The notes: generated by a model not told the origin, from the sequence alone. Numbered from the stretch's first letter, positions 1 through 5,499 are shown. The stretch is 6,920 nucleotides of DNA from Pseudomonadota bacterium (GCA_021807975.1 JAKBCJ010000261.1:1-6920), one strand, 5' to 3'. Made by a program: numbers and translations.

Positions 1-1
1 G

Positions 2-97
2 CCGCTGCGGTTGGCGTTCGATCGCGCGGCGGGGCTGCGATATGAGGGTGGGATGATCTATCCGGCGGATCCGAAGCTTTGGGGTGGGCCGGATTGA
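2..97 (+). CDS. C-terminal end of an unidentified protein (partial, runs off the left edge)
   Basis: An open frame enters from the left edge and ends at TGA 95-97, giving 31 residues that finish ...MIYPADPKLWGGPD. Codons are strongly GC-biased in the third position, like the SDR and acyl-CoA dehydrogenase genes at the other end of the window and unlike the block that follows, so it probably belongs to the native chromosome. I do not recognise the family from this tail and assign no function. A chance open frame in GC-rich DNA cannot be fully excluded with so few codons, but the composition break just after the stop supports a real gene end. Confidence 0.5.
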   Translation, partial: PLRLAFDRAAGLRYEGGMIYPADPKLWGGPD

Positions 98-134
98 TGG
101 TGGGGTGTCATGTCCAATGGAAACATCGGTTGTA

Positions 135-833
135 TTAGGGGAAAATTCTTGGGCCACCTTCCTCGGCAGGCGTCGAAGTATCAGGTCCGGTCGAGACCCA
201 GTCTGGAGGTGGACCGCTAGGGAAGGTCCATTCGCGACCTGTTTTCTCTTTCAATTTCTCAAGTTGGGCGTGTAGTCGGCTGACCATCAAGCCATCTAGG
301 AATTTGACGAGAGACTCCCATTCGCGCGCGCCCGCTACGTGGAAGTCCATATTAAAATTTACGCTGATGTCGAACTTCCCACCTTCGAAACCGATCTCTA
401 GACTTCCAGTTATCGAGTCATGACCGACGTTGTGAGCATAGCGTTTATTACGAAGATCAATGAGGTCGTCATGCACGGGGCGAAGCTCGGGGGGTAACGA
501 GCTGCGGGAAACACCACTGCCGATTCCCCCGTTGATGAGACGGGCGTATGTCGTTACGAACGCCAAGGTCAGCATGTCGTTCTCAAGCACCCACTCTGTC
601 GTCGCTTCGAATTTAGTGGAGGCAAGCCGATGCTGGATGTAACGAAGACTAGCCATAGTGGGGAACGCATGGACAAGGCGGTTCAAAATCTTCAGATTGT
701 CATCTGCTGTCTCCAGAACGCCTTTTACCTCGTTTTCGATCCCATAGATGTGTTTCTGCCATTCTTCGGGTAGATATTTGATGACCTCGTCAGGGACGAT
801 AACGTATTCCTCCGGCTCTTTTGGTTTTTCCAT
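135..833 (-). CDS. Hypothetical protein with a HEPN-like Arg...His motif
   Basis: Encodes 232 residues from the preferred start. An ATG at 867-869 would add 12 residues but has no Shine-Dalgarno, whereas the ATG at 831-833 follows AGGGGAG with a 4-nt spacer; a TATGAT hexamer at 878-883 would start transcription almost on top of the upstream ATG, which also favours the inner one. The protein looks soluble and mostly helical, without signal peptide or membrane segments. Its clearest motif is DLRNKRYAHN near residues 126-135. Arg followed by polar residues and His in an 'LRNKxxAH' setting is typical of HEPN-type helical domains, including AbiU2-like proteins, several of which are RNases or their partners in toxin-antitoxin and abortive-infection systems. 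An acidic, charged N-terminus and a Pro/Gly/Ser-rich tail (last ~30 residues) flank the core. No partner nucleotidyltransferase lies beside it. HEPN membership is an inference from one motif; function unknown. Confidence 0.8.
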   Translation of the reverse strand: MEKPKEPEEYVIVPDEVIKYLPEEWQKHIYGIENEVKGVLETADDNLKILNRLVHAFPTMASLRYIQHRLASTKFEATTEWVLENDMLTLAFVTTYARLINGGIGSGVSRSSLPPELRPVHDDLIDLRNKRYAHNVGHDSITGSLEIGFEGGKFDISVNFNMDFHVAGAREWESLVKFLDGLMVSRLHAQLEKLKEKTGREWTFPSGPPPDWVSTGPDTSTPAEEGGPRIFP

Positions 834-1418
834 GTCACTCCCCTGTAGCTCTGCATGTTCGGAGTCCATCCGGGACGATCATATGCTTCCACAATAGTCA
901 GGGCGTTGCACGTTTCATGGCGCTCACTTCGAGCCCGGCGCGTAGATTCTTGAGCGAGATCGCGGTGGACGCGGATCCGATGCCGCCGCACCCGTGACCA
1001 TGACGCCTGCAGCCAAGCCCCGACCAAGTCCGCAATCTTATCGGCGGTGAGATAGGTCTGTCCGTTCGAAAAGGTGCTGGCGCTGTCGGACAGCCATCAC
1101 GACCCCATCGTCGTTGCCGCAAGAGATCAATGCAATGGTGCCCCACTTGCGCGGCCGGCAGACCGATCTTCAAGAGCATTTCGTTAAGCGCACGCTAGTA
1201 GCGGGCCTGCACATGTGCCCAAACAGCAGCATGACGAAACCCAGGGGCGTCCGAACCCCGTGGCCGCCGCGACCCGGCCGATAAAACCGGGACTTGGGGA
1301 TTAATACCTCGGAGCAACTCGAATACGTTCGCACAGGTGACAGACGCGATCGGTGCGGATAGAGTTCTTTTTCTAAGAATATGTGGCATCGCCCCTCGGG
1401 TCCGGGTCGGTTCGCCAA
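834..1418. other. Intergenic stretch (~585 bp) without a convincing gene
   Basis: This separates the minus-strand HEPN-like gene from the plus-strand PIN module. Several open frames of 60-100 codons exist on the minus strand, but they overlap each other in different frames, lack Shine-Dalgarno sites and have low-complexity Arg-rich translations. One start-less minus stretch at 1041-1169 (KWGTIALISCGNDDG...) and another around 1200-1330 (ELLRGINPQVPVL, faintly like a response-regulator receiver segment) look protein-like, so decayed gene debris is possible. The region must also hold the divergent promoters. I see no RNA gene, strong hairpin or repeat. Confidence 0.5.
838..844 (-). promoter_or_regulatory. 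Ribosome binding site selecting the inner start of the HEPN-like gene
   Basis: On the minus strand AGGGGAG is followed by TGAC and the ATG at 831-833. The alternative upstream ATG (867-869) has only GTCCCGG in front of it. The 4-nt spacer is short but acceptable, so this site favours the 232-residue form over the 244-residue one. Confidence 0.55.
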
Positions 1419-1420
1419 AT

Positions 1421-1426
1421 GAGGAA
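1421..1426 (+). promoter_or_regulatory. Ribosome binding site for the GTG-started gene, inside a 3-codon mini-ORF
   Basis: GAGGAA lies 10 nt before the GTG at 1437-1439. The in-frame stop TAA at 1428-1430 leaves this GTG as the earliest possible start. The site itself is embedded in ATG AGG AAA TAA (1419-1430), a minimal open frame in the same reading frame as the gene, so ribosomes on the mini-ORF would cover the initiation region. Confidence 0.5.
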
Positions 1427-1436
1427 ATAACCCGCT

Positions 1437-2297
1437 GTGGGGACTTCGCTTTCAATCACGGTGCACCCGGCTGGGGTCGATGCGGAATACCTGTCCGTAT
1501 CCGACGCCATGCGCCAAGTCCTCGACATCGTAGACTCCCTGGCACAAACTGAGAATATGGAGCCAGGAAAGCGTTCGATTGTGTGGCGGTTGACTGAGGC
1601 CCACACCAACTCGCCACCTTTCACCATCACCGCCGAAGCGTTTCCCATAGAACCCGGAATAATCATCGGCGCCAGAGCGGCACGGGTGTCCGAAGCTTTT
1701 TCGGACGGTTTCAGGCAGCTTCTTAGTGGCGTGTGCCCCGACTGGATCGACTCGAACATTGCGGCGCCGCTCAAGCGGTCCTTCAAGCGCAACCTCAACG
1801 GGATTGGGCGCACTGATATCGCTTCAATGGACGAAGCGCCTTTCAGCATCACCCCGCCCACTGCCCAGGCGGCTATCCAGGCGCTCGACAAATTCGCGAG
1901 TGAGCAAGAAGACAAAGATTCTGGCAGGATCGAGCTAGGGTCGCTGGAAGTCGAGGTCTACGGCATTGTGCGCTGGTACGACAAACCCGCGCTGGCGGTC
2001 ACGGATCGGCTCACCGGAACAAAGGTAACCTGTGTGCTCGGCGAGGGGTTGCCCGAGCGCCTGGGACCATCGCACAATTGGAATGAGGCATGGGACGGTC
2101 GTAGGCTCATGGTAACCGGACGGTTGTTTTTCGGGCAATCGGGCGATCTGAAGCGAATTGACGCCGACGATGCCGAAGAAATGCCGTGGACCAACGTCCC
2201 CCTGCCCGACCTCAAAGATATAGACATTCTGCAGGGTCGTTCTGTCAGCGAGCACCTTCACCTGATCCGGGAATTCGACCTTGGCCAAGACGTTTAA
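1437..2297 (+). CDS. Hypothetical protein, probable partner (antitoxin-like) of the adjacent PIN protein
   Basis: Encodes 286 residues from a GTG start preceded by GAGGAA; an in-frame TAA at 1428 blocks any earlier start. Two parts are visible. Residues ~1-125 contain a segment IVWRLTEAHTNSPPFTITAEAF (about 49-70) of alternating strand-like hydrophobic residues. Residues ~165-250 contain repeated beta-strand patterns (LEVEVYGIVRWYDKPALAVT, KVTCVLGEGL, RRLMVTGRLFF, LKRIDADDAEEM) that resemble a small OB-like or beta-barrel domain; a helical, Ala-rich linker joins the two. Its stop codon lies 17 nt inside the PIN gene, so the two are almost certainly co-transcribed and translationally coupled, as in toxin-antitoxin pairs. 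The antitoxin role is inferred from position only; at 286 residues it is much larger than ordinary VapB antitoxins. No DNA-binding motif is recognised. Confidence 0.85.
   Translation: MGTSLSITVHPAGVDAEYLSVSDAMRQVLDIVDSLAQTENMEPGKRSIVWRLTEAHTNSPPFTITAEAFPIEPGIIIGARAARVSEAFSDGFRQLLSGVCPDWIDSNIAAPLKRSFKRNLNGIGRTDIASMDEAPFSITPPTAQAAIQALDKFASEQEDKDSGRIELGSLEVEVYGIVRWYDKPALAVTDRLTGTKVTCVLGEGLPERLGPSHNWNEAWDGRRLMVTGRLFFGQSGDLKRIDADDAEEMPWTNVPLPDLKDIDILQGRSVSEHLHLIREFDLGQDV
2269..2283 (+). promoter_or_regulatory. Weak Shine-Dalgarno and TTG start of the PIN gene
   Basis: GGGAA at 2269-2273 lies 7 nt before TTG 2281-2283. In this frame a stop (TGA 2263-2265) lies just upstream and no ATG or GTG occurs before the first catalytic Asp, so TTG is the only workable start. 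A weak site and rare start inside the upstream cistron would hold toxin synthesis low and tie it to translation of the partner. Confidence 0.5.
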
Positions 2298-2784
2298 AGT
2301 TTACTGGGATAGCTGCGCGTGGCTGGGGTTTCTGAATGGCGAGACCGAGAAAAAGCGCGAGCTAGAACTGGTTTATTCCGAGGCGCATAGCAAGGGCGCT
2401 TTTGAAATCTGGACCTCGGCCCTCACCTTAGTCGAGGTGAGACGGATACGGGCAGAGCAATATGACCAGAAACCGCTCAGCACCGCCCATCTGAATACCA
2501 TACGGGATGTCTTCAGACAGAAGTTCGTTAAGACAGTGCCCCTTGACGGTGCCCTGGCGGAACAGGCGCGCGATGTATTCCGGGAAACACCCAATCTCGG
2601 GAAATGGCAAGACGCGGTTCATCTCGTTTCTGCGATACGCTGGAATGTCCATACACTGCATACCTACGACAACAAGGACCTGCTGCATTTGGACCAGAGA
2701 TTTGAATGTAAAGATGGATCCAAGCTCCACATCTGCCTGCCGAATGCGACAACCGAAGGTCCATTGTTTGCGCGAGCGCCCTGA
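2281..2784 (+). CDS. PIN-domain protein, probable RNase toxin
   Basis: Encodes 167 residues. PIN domains are Mg2+-dependent ribonucleases of the FEN-like fold, and VapC-type toxins cut tRNA or rRNA. The usual acidic residues are all in place: D10 (VYWDSCAWLGFL), E52 (SALTLVEV), D111 (KWQDAVHLVSAI, the DAxHL...A signature) and D130 (HTYDNKDLL), so it looks catalytically intact. The length is slightly above a typical VapC (~130-140) because of a C-terminal extension of about 30 residues. It starts with TTG 17 nt inside the preceding gene, consistent with coupled expression of a toxin after its antitoxin. The upstream protein is not a recognisable VapB, so this is better called a PIN protein in a TA-like pair than VapC. 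The fold call is strong; toxicity and target are inferred. Confidence 0.9.
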   Translation: MAKTFKVYWDSCAWLGFLNGETEKKRELELVYSEAHSKGAFEIWTSALTLVEVRRIRAEQYDQKPLSTAHLNTIRDVFRQKFVKTVPLDGALAEQARDVFRETPNLGKWQDAVHLVSAIRWNVHTLHTYDNKDLLHLDQRFECKDGSKLHICLPNATTEGPLFARAP

Positions 2785-2853
2785 CACAGGTCCGTCAGGT
2801 TAAGCGACCTCGGTGCGAAATTTTAAGAACAGGGCTAACCAAAAGGAACTCCG

Positions 2854-3168
2854 ATGAGCCAGCGACCCCCGACCGTCAAATACCAACTTATCTGGCGGGA
2901 GCTACTCGAACTCGCTGAAAGCGTCAAAGATCAGTCAAGGGGGGATAAGGATCTTGCGCTAAGCGAGTTCGCTCGCGGTCACACAAACTATATAACCATG
3001 GGTATCGGAGCGGACGGCCGGGTCAAAATAGGATTTCACAGGAACATGGTTAACTATCTGCGACGTAGCGGCGAGGACGTGGATAGGTTTAAGGCCATTT
3101 TTCTGCAATCGGCCAATCGCCAATACGGCAGCGGAACCGAGCTTCAAAATCCGCCTAAAAGACGTTGA
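2854..3168 (+). CDS. Small hypothetical protein (104 aa)
   Basis: The ATG is preceded by AAGGAA with a 5-nt spacer, a good Shine-Dalgarno, and the composition is balanced and protein-like. The product is basic, soluble and without membrane segments or cysteines. An amphipathic helix (about residues 8-25, YQLIWRELLELAESVKDQ) is followed by a short beta-like segment (NYITMGIGADGRVKIGFH) and a second helix rich in Arg and Asp, with a basic tail ending PPKRR. I do not recognise the family. It begins 69 nt after the PIN gene on the same strand with no clear terminator between, so it may be read from the same transcript, but the gap is long enough for its own promoter. It could be an accessory of the PIN module or an unrelated cargo gene. 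Confidence 0.7.
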   Translation: MSQRPPTVKYQLIWRELLELAESVKDQSRGDKDLALSEFARGHTNYITMGIGADGRVKIGFHRNMVNYLRRSGEDVDRFKAIFLQSANRQYGSGTELQNPPKRR

Positions 3169-3463
3169 CTTTAGATATTACAGGATTTCCGAAGGCTGCC
3201 AAATGGTAGCGACTCCAATTCGCTGGGACGTTTAACTGACAAAAAGCATCCAGCGACTAATATTCTTGCTCGTAAAGAGGCCGCTGATTATAGGCTGGAC
3301 CAAGGCTCACTATTTTGCATGCATTCCTCGTTGTGATGGCCACGAATAGACTATGTCTTTGTATTCCGCTTTCAATCCCGCGCTGTTTGGCAGTGCAACG
3401 CCTTTGGGTGCCCAAAACGCGCTCGCTTTTCGCTTCAGAGGAAATTTGGCCCCAGCCCCTTTG
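3169..3463. other. Non-coding stretch upstream of the GxxExxY duplication
   Basis: About 295 bp with no supportable gene. A minus-strand frame continues from relic A through this segment as far as 3257, but its translation downstream of the breakpoint has no family resemblance. A plus-strand frame at 3353-3607 runs antisense into the relic. A short inverted pair, CGCTGG/CCAGCG around 3222-3256, brackets the end of the 104-aa gene's downstream region and is too short to interpret. Confidence 0.45.
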
Positions 3464-3595
3464 GACTTTCTCAAGGAAGCCGGTTCCCAGCGTGTGAAGC
3501 ACCGTCAGGGCGCAGCCAGTGATTTGTTTAGACAGCAGTTTAGCCCTGTCCGCGGCGTTTTCCATTTGCGTGTTTTGCGTGTTTCGCGGTTCCAC
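3464..3595 (-). pseudogene. Truncated GxxExxY-family gene (relic A, N-terminal fragment)
   Basis: Reading from GTG 3593-3595 gives VEPRNTQNTQ..., then ITGCALTVLHTLGTGFLEKV. This is the N-terminal third of a GxxExxY protein, colinear with relic B. Homology stops at position 3464, exactly after GFLEKV, so the Tyr of the GxxExxY motif and the whole C-terminal nuclease-like core are missing. The frame stays open to 3257 through unrelated sequence, giving a chimeric tail that I regard as fortuitous. The start codon matches the ATG of relic B but is changed to GTG; an in-frame ATG exists at 3617-3619. The abrupt edge points to a deletion or insertion breakpoint rather than gradual decay. Confidence 0.65.
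3564..3595 (-). repeat. CGCAAAACA-type repeat block 1 (start of relic A)
   Basis: On the minus strand this reads GTGGAACCGCGAAACACGC followed by further ACGCAAA units: the same leader as block 3, with G for A in one CGCAAA unit and in the start codon. It encodes the Glu-Pro-Arg then Asn-Thr-Gln-Asn-Thr-Gln start of the fragment. Confidence 0.7.
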
Positions 3596-3687
3596 TGCCT
3601 TGCTTGATAGTCGCGTCACCTTTCCACTTCGTTAACGCTGGCAAATCGCAGGTGCGCGGCGGCCCCGTCTGTCGGGTCAACAGAGAA

Positions 3688-3720
3688 AATGGAACCGCAA
3701 AGCACGCAAAACACGCAAAT
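3688..3720 (+). repeat. CGCAAAACA-type repeat block 2, left arm of the inverted repeat around relic B
   Basis: On the plus strand this starts AATGGAACCGCAAAGCACGC and ends ACACGCAAAT. Its reverse complement matches 4114-4146 at 32 of 33 positions (one A/G change). It begins 12 nt beyond the stop codon of relic B, so the gene is bracketed by a leader and an inverted copy of that leader. Confidence 0.8.
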
Positions 3721-3732
3721 TGCGACAGTGCT

Positions 3733-4145
3733 TTATTGGCTCAGGGCGAATCGTTTGATCTCCAGGCGAGGACTGCCGAAGTTGAGTAGCATGCATAGTG
3801 GCAAGCCTGCGGCTTTCAGGTAATTCAGGCACTGCGCTTGATGAATCTGGTCGATCCCTTTGGCTATTTCAATTCCACGAGGACGATGTGTTCAACGAGA
3901 AGATCGACTGCGTATTCCCCGACCGTGATCTCATCATACCGCACGACCACGCGATGTTGTTGTTAGACCGTCAGCCCAGATTTGCGAAGCTCGTGCACCA
4001 AGGCGTTTTGATAGACTTTCTCAAAGAAGCCGGTCCCCAGCGTGTGAAACACCGTCTGGGTGCAGCCTATGATTGGCCGGGACAGCCGTCTGGCCATGTC
4101 CGGGCCGCTTTCTATTTGCGTGTTTTGCGTGTTTTGCGGTTCCAT
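3733..4145 (-). pseudogene. GxxExxY-family protein gene, broken by one stop and one frameshift (relic B)
   Basis: Starting at ATG 4143-4145 the product reads MEPQNTQNTQ..., then RPIIGCTQTVFHTLGTGFFEKVY, where G39-F-F-E42-K-V-Y45 is the family motif (TIGR04256/PF13366, PD-(D/E)xK-like fold). An in-frame TAA follows residue 60 at 3963-3965. The same frame continues with QQHRVVVRYDEITVGEYAVD and LLVEHIVLVELK, containing the nuclease-like Asp (YAVD) and E-x-K (VELK). Directly after VELK a one-base shift restores IAKGIDQIHQAQCLNYLKAA, GLPLCMLLNFGSPRLEIKRF and ALSQ, ending at TAA 3733-3735. With both lesions repaired it would be a normal-length family member of about 137 residues. The family is often found in several copies per genome; its function is unknown. 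Only two lesions suggest fairly recent inactivation. Sequencing error at one site is possible, at both less likely. Confidence 0.85.
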
Positions 4146-4198
4146 TACCTTTGCATGATAACCGCAAAACCTTTCCGCTTCGTTAACGCTGGGAAATC
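4014..4198. repeat. Direct repeat, copy B (~185 bp)
   Basis: Partner of 3464-3647. It spans the 5' third of relic B and its upstream region through the conserved AGCGTTAACG block. The duplicated unit extends about 52 bp past the inverted-repeat arm, so its edge does not coincide with that repeat. Confidence 0.75.
4114..4146 (-). repeat. CGCAAAACA-type repeat block 3, right arm of the inverted repeat, containing the start of relic B
   Basis: On the minus strand this starts AATGGAACCGCAAAACACGC and contains the start codon and the first ten codons of relic B; the repeated ACGCAAAAC units encode Asn-Thr-Gln-Asn-Thr-Gln. It is inverted relative to block 2 (32/33 matches) and direct relative to block 1. 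Confidence 0.8.
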
Positions 4199-4245
4199 AG
4201 CCCGGTCTGCCCGTCGTCCCCGAAGCCACTGGGGCGGACCACCCC

Positions 4246-5013
4246 TCACATCGCCGTCATTCCCCCATCCACAAACAGAAGCGCCCCAGTAACGTACGAG
4301 GCATCGTCCGAGGCCAAAAACAGAATCGCGGCGGCAACCTCCTCGGCCCTGCCCGGCCGTTTCATCATGGTGCCTTGGGCCGCCTTAGCGTTGTATTGCT
4401 CGACCGTTTCGCCAGCAGCGGCGATGCGGCGCGCGTGGAACGGCGTGTAGATCGGTCCGGGGCCAACAGCGTTCACCCGTATCCCCTCCGCCGAGTGGTC
4501 GGCAGCCAGCCCCCGGGTCAGGCCCGCGATCGCGGCCTTGGTGGTGTCGTACTGCAGATTGCCGCCGCCGGCGATGATGGATCGGACGGAAGCTGTGTTG
4601 ACGATCGCCCCACCTCCGCCACGGCGCATCAGCGGAACCGCCGCCTTGGCGCAGAAGACGTAACTCATCAGATTCACATTCAGGATTTCGTTCCAACTCG
4701 CGGCGCTCGCCTCGTCCACCTTCTCATAGGCGCGGATGCCGGCGTTGTTGATCAGTATGTCCAGCCGCCCGAAATGCCGAGCGGCACCGTTGACGAAGTC
4801 GAGGCAGGCGGCCTCGGTGCCGACGTCGGCCCGGGTGAACGCGACCTTGGCACCGGCGGCCTCCAACTCGGCGGCAACGCGCTGGCCGCGCTCACCATCC
4901 CGGTCGCAGAAGGCCACGCTTGCGCCCTCGGCGACGAAGCGCCGAACCGTTGCCTCGCCGATCCCCGATGCCCCGCCTGTCACCGCCGCGACCTTGCCGT
5001 CCAGCCTGCCCAT
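4246..5013 (-). CDS. SDR family NAD(P)-dependent oxidoreductase
   Basis: Encodes 255 residues, the usual length of a classical short-chain dehydrogenase/reductase, which oxidises or reduces an alcohol/ketone pair in the cytosol. Visible motifs: TGGASGIG (12-19, dinucleotide-binding Gly-rich loop), D37 after the second strand (favours NAD over NADP), NNAG (89-92), N114, the catalytic S142 region (NTASVRS), Y155-x-x-x-K159, PGPIYTPF (185-192), and the C-terminal SYVTGALLFVDGG. All members of the Asn-Ser-Tyr-Lys set are present, so it should be active. The frame stays open upstream to 5349, but ATG 5011-5013 has a strong AAGGGGGAA site and starts exactly where SDRs start (MGRLDGKVAAVTGG). The substrate cannot be read from sequence; FabG-like reductase, sugar and hydroxy-acid dehydrogenases all share this pattern. 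It is transcribed toward the GxxExxY relics and divergently from the zinc-finger gene. Confidence 0.95.
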   Translation of the reverse strand: MGRLDGKVAAVTGGASGIGEATVRRFVAEGASVAFCDRDGERGQRVAAELEAAGAKVAFTRADVGTEAACLDFVNGAARHFGRLDILINNAGIRAYEKVDEASAASWNEILNVNLMSYVFCAKAAVPLMRRGGGGAIVNTASVRSIIAGGGNLQYDTTKAAIAGLTRGLAADHSAEGIRVNAVGPGPIYTPFHARRIAAAGETVEQYNAKAAQGTMMKRPGRAEEVAAAILFLASDDASYVTGALLFVDGGMTAM

Positions 5014-5018
5014 GATCG

Positions 5019-5027
5019 TTCCCCCTT
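5019..5027 (-). promoter_or_regulatory. Ribosome binding site of the SDR gene
   Basis: On the minus strand AAGGGGGAA is followed after 5 nt by ATG 5011-5013. It fixes the start of the SDR and shows that the longer open frame reaching 5349 is not the protein. Confidence 0.75.
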
Positions 5028-5235
5028 GGTTGCCTTGCGAAACGCCGGCCCGCGCCAGGCCGTATCCATCCGGCGGGCACCGCGTTGCCCGATGCCAGCG
5101 TCCGACCCTTACGGCCTGGATGTCAAACATCGCCCGGTGATCGGCACCACGCTTCCCGGGGTCCGTCATCCTTGGAGCGGCGAACGCCCACCCCCATGTG
5201 ACCTTCCAGGACGATACGGCGACCGGAAAGCGATA

Positions 5236-5499
5236 ATGGCCAACGGATGGGCCCCGGACGGGGCGGTGCAAGATCAGATCGACGACACCGTCATCGACGG
5301 GGTCCTCCGAGCGCGTGCGCGCATGCCAACGGGCGAGAGCGAAACCCATTGCGTGGCATGCGGCGACGAAATCCCGGAGGCTCGGCGCCGTGTTCTCCCC
5401 GGCGTTCGGACCTGCATCCAGTGCCAGTCGGCGCGGGACCGTCGCCCGGTGATGATCGGGTTCAACCGCAAGGGCAGCAAGGACAGCCAGCTCAAATAG
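5236..5499 (+). CDS. DksA/TraR-family C4-type zinc-finger protein (YbiI-like)
   Basis: Encodes 87 residues from an ATG preceded by GGAAAG with a 5-nt spacer. The C4 zinc finger is complete: C39-V-A-C42 and C60-I-Q-C63, with the family's GE(x)ETHC...CGDEIPEARR...PGVRTCIQCQ pattern and the C-terminal NRKGSKDSQLK. The protein matches the short TraR/YbiI branch, which lacks the long coiled coil that full-size DksA inserts into the RNA polymerase secondary channel. A regulatory role at RNA polymerase is known for TraR; for chromosomal YbiI-like proteins it is unproven. It stands alone, divergent from the SDR gene with a 222-bp intergenic region that must hold both promoters; no clear promoter boxes or terminator were found. 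Confidence 0.93.
   Translation: MANGWAPDGAVQDQIDDTVIDGVLRARARMPTGESETHCVACGDEIPEARRRVLPGVRTCIQCQSARDRRPVMIGFNRKGSKDSQLK

Larger units (their letters stand above)
3464..3647. repeat. Direct repeat, copy A (~184 bp)
   Basis: It aligns with 4014-4198 at an offset of 550-551 bp, roughly 80-85% identical by eye. It covers the first 44 codons of the GxxExxY relic plus about 52 bp upstream of the start codon, including a conserved AGCGTTAACG containing the palindrome CGTTAACG. Differences include many silent-type changes, so the copies diverged before or independently of their decay. Confidence 0.75.

Noticed and set aside
84..275. A 63-codon plus-strand frame at the left edge
   Set aside because: It starts inside the end of the partial gene and then runs antisense to the HEPN-like gene.
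1170..1455. Overlapping minus-strand frames of 82 and 86 codons
   Set aside because: They share the same DNA in different frames, lack ribosome sites and overlap the start of the PIN-module gene.
2797..2812. Small hairpin AGGT/ACCT after the PIN gene
   Set aside because: The 4-bp stem is too short and not followed by a proper T-run, so it does not separate the PIN and 104-aa genes convincingly.
3353..3607. An 84-codon plus-strand frame
   Set aside because: Its 3' half is antisense to relic A and the rest has no recognisable similarity or ribosome site.
3564..4146. CRISPR-like array
   Set aside because: Three repeat blocks exist, but they are irregularly spaced, in mixed orientation and part of coding leaders, with no uniform spacers.
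3798..4292. A 164-codon plus-strand frame with DFLKEAGPQRVKHR
   Set aside because: It is the antisense translation of the GxxExxY relic; the minus strand has the recognisable family motif.
5014..5349. N-terminal extension of the SDR to 367 residues
   Set aside because: The extension has no family resemblance, overlaps the divergent zinc-finger gene, and the strong AAGGGGGAA site sits at the inner ATG where SDRs normally begin.
4375..5499. A 374-codon plus-strand open frame
   Set aside because: It is antisense to the SDR gene over most of its length. Only its last 87 codons, which carry the C4 zinc finger and have their own ribosome site, are a real gene.
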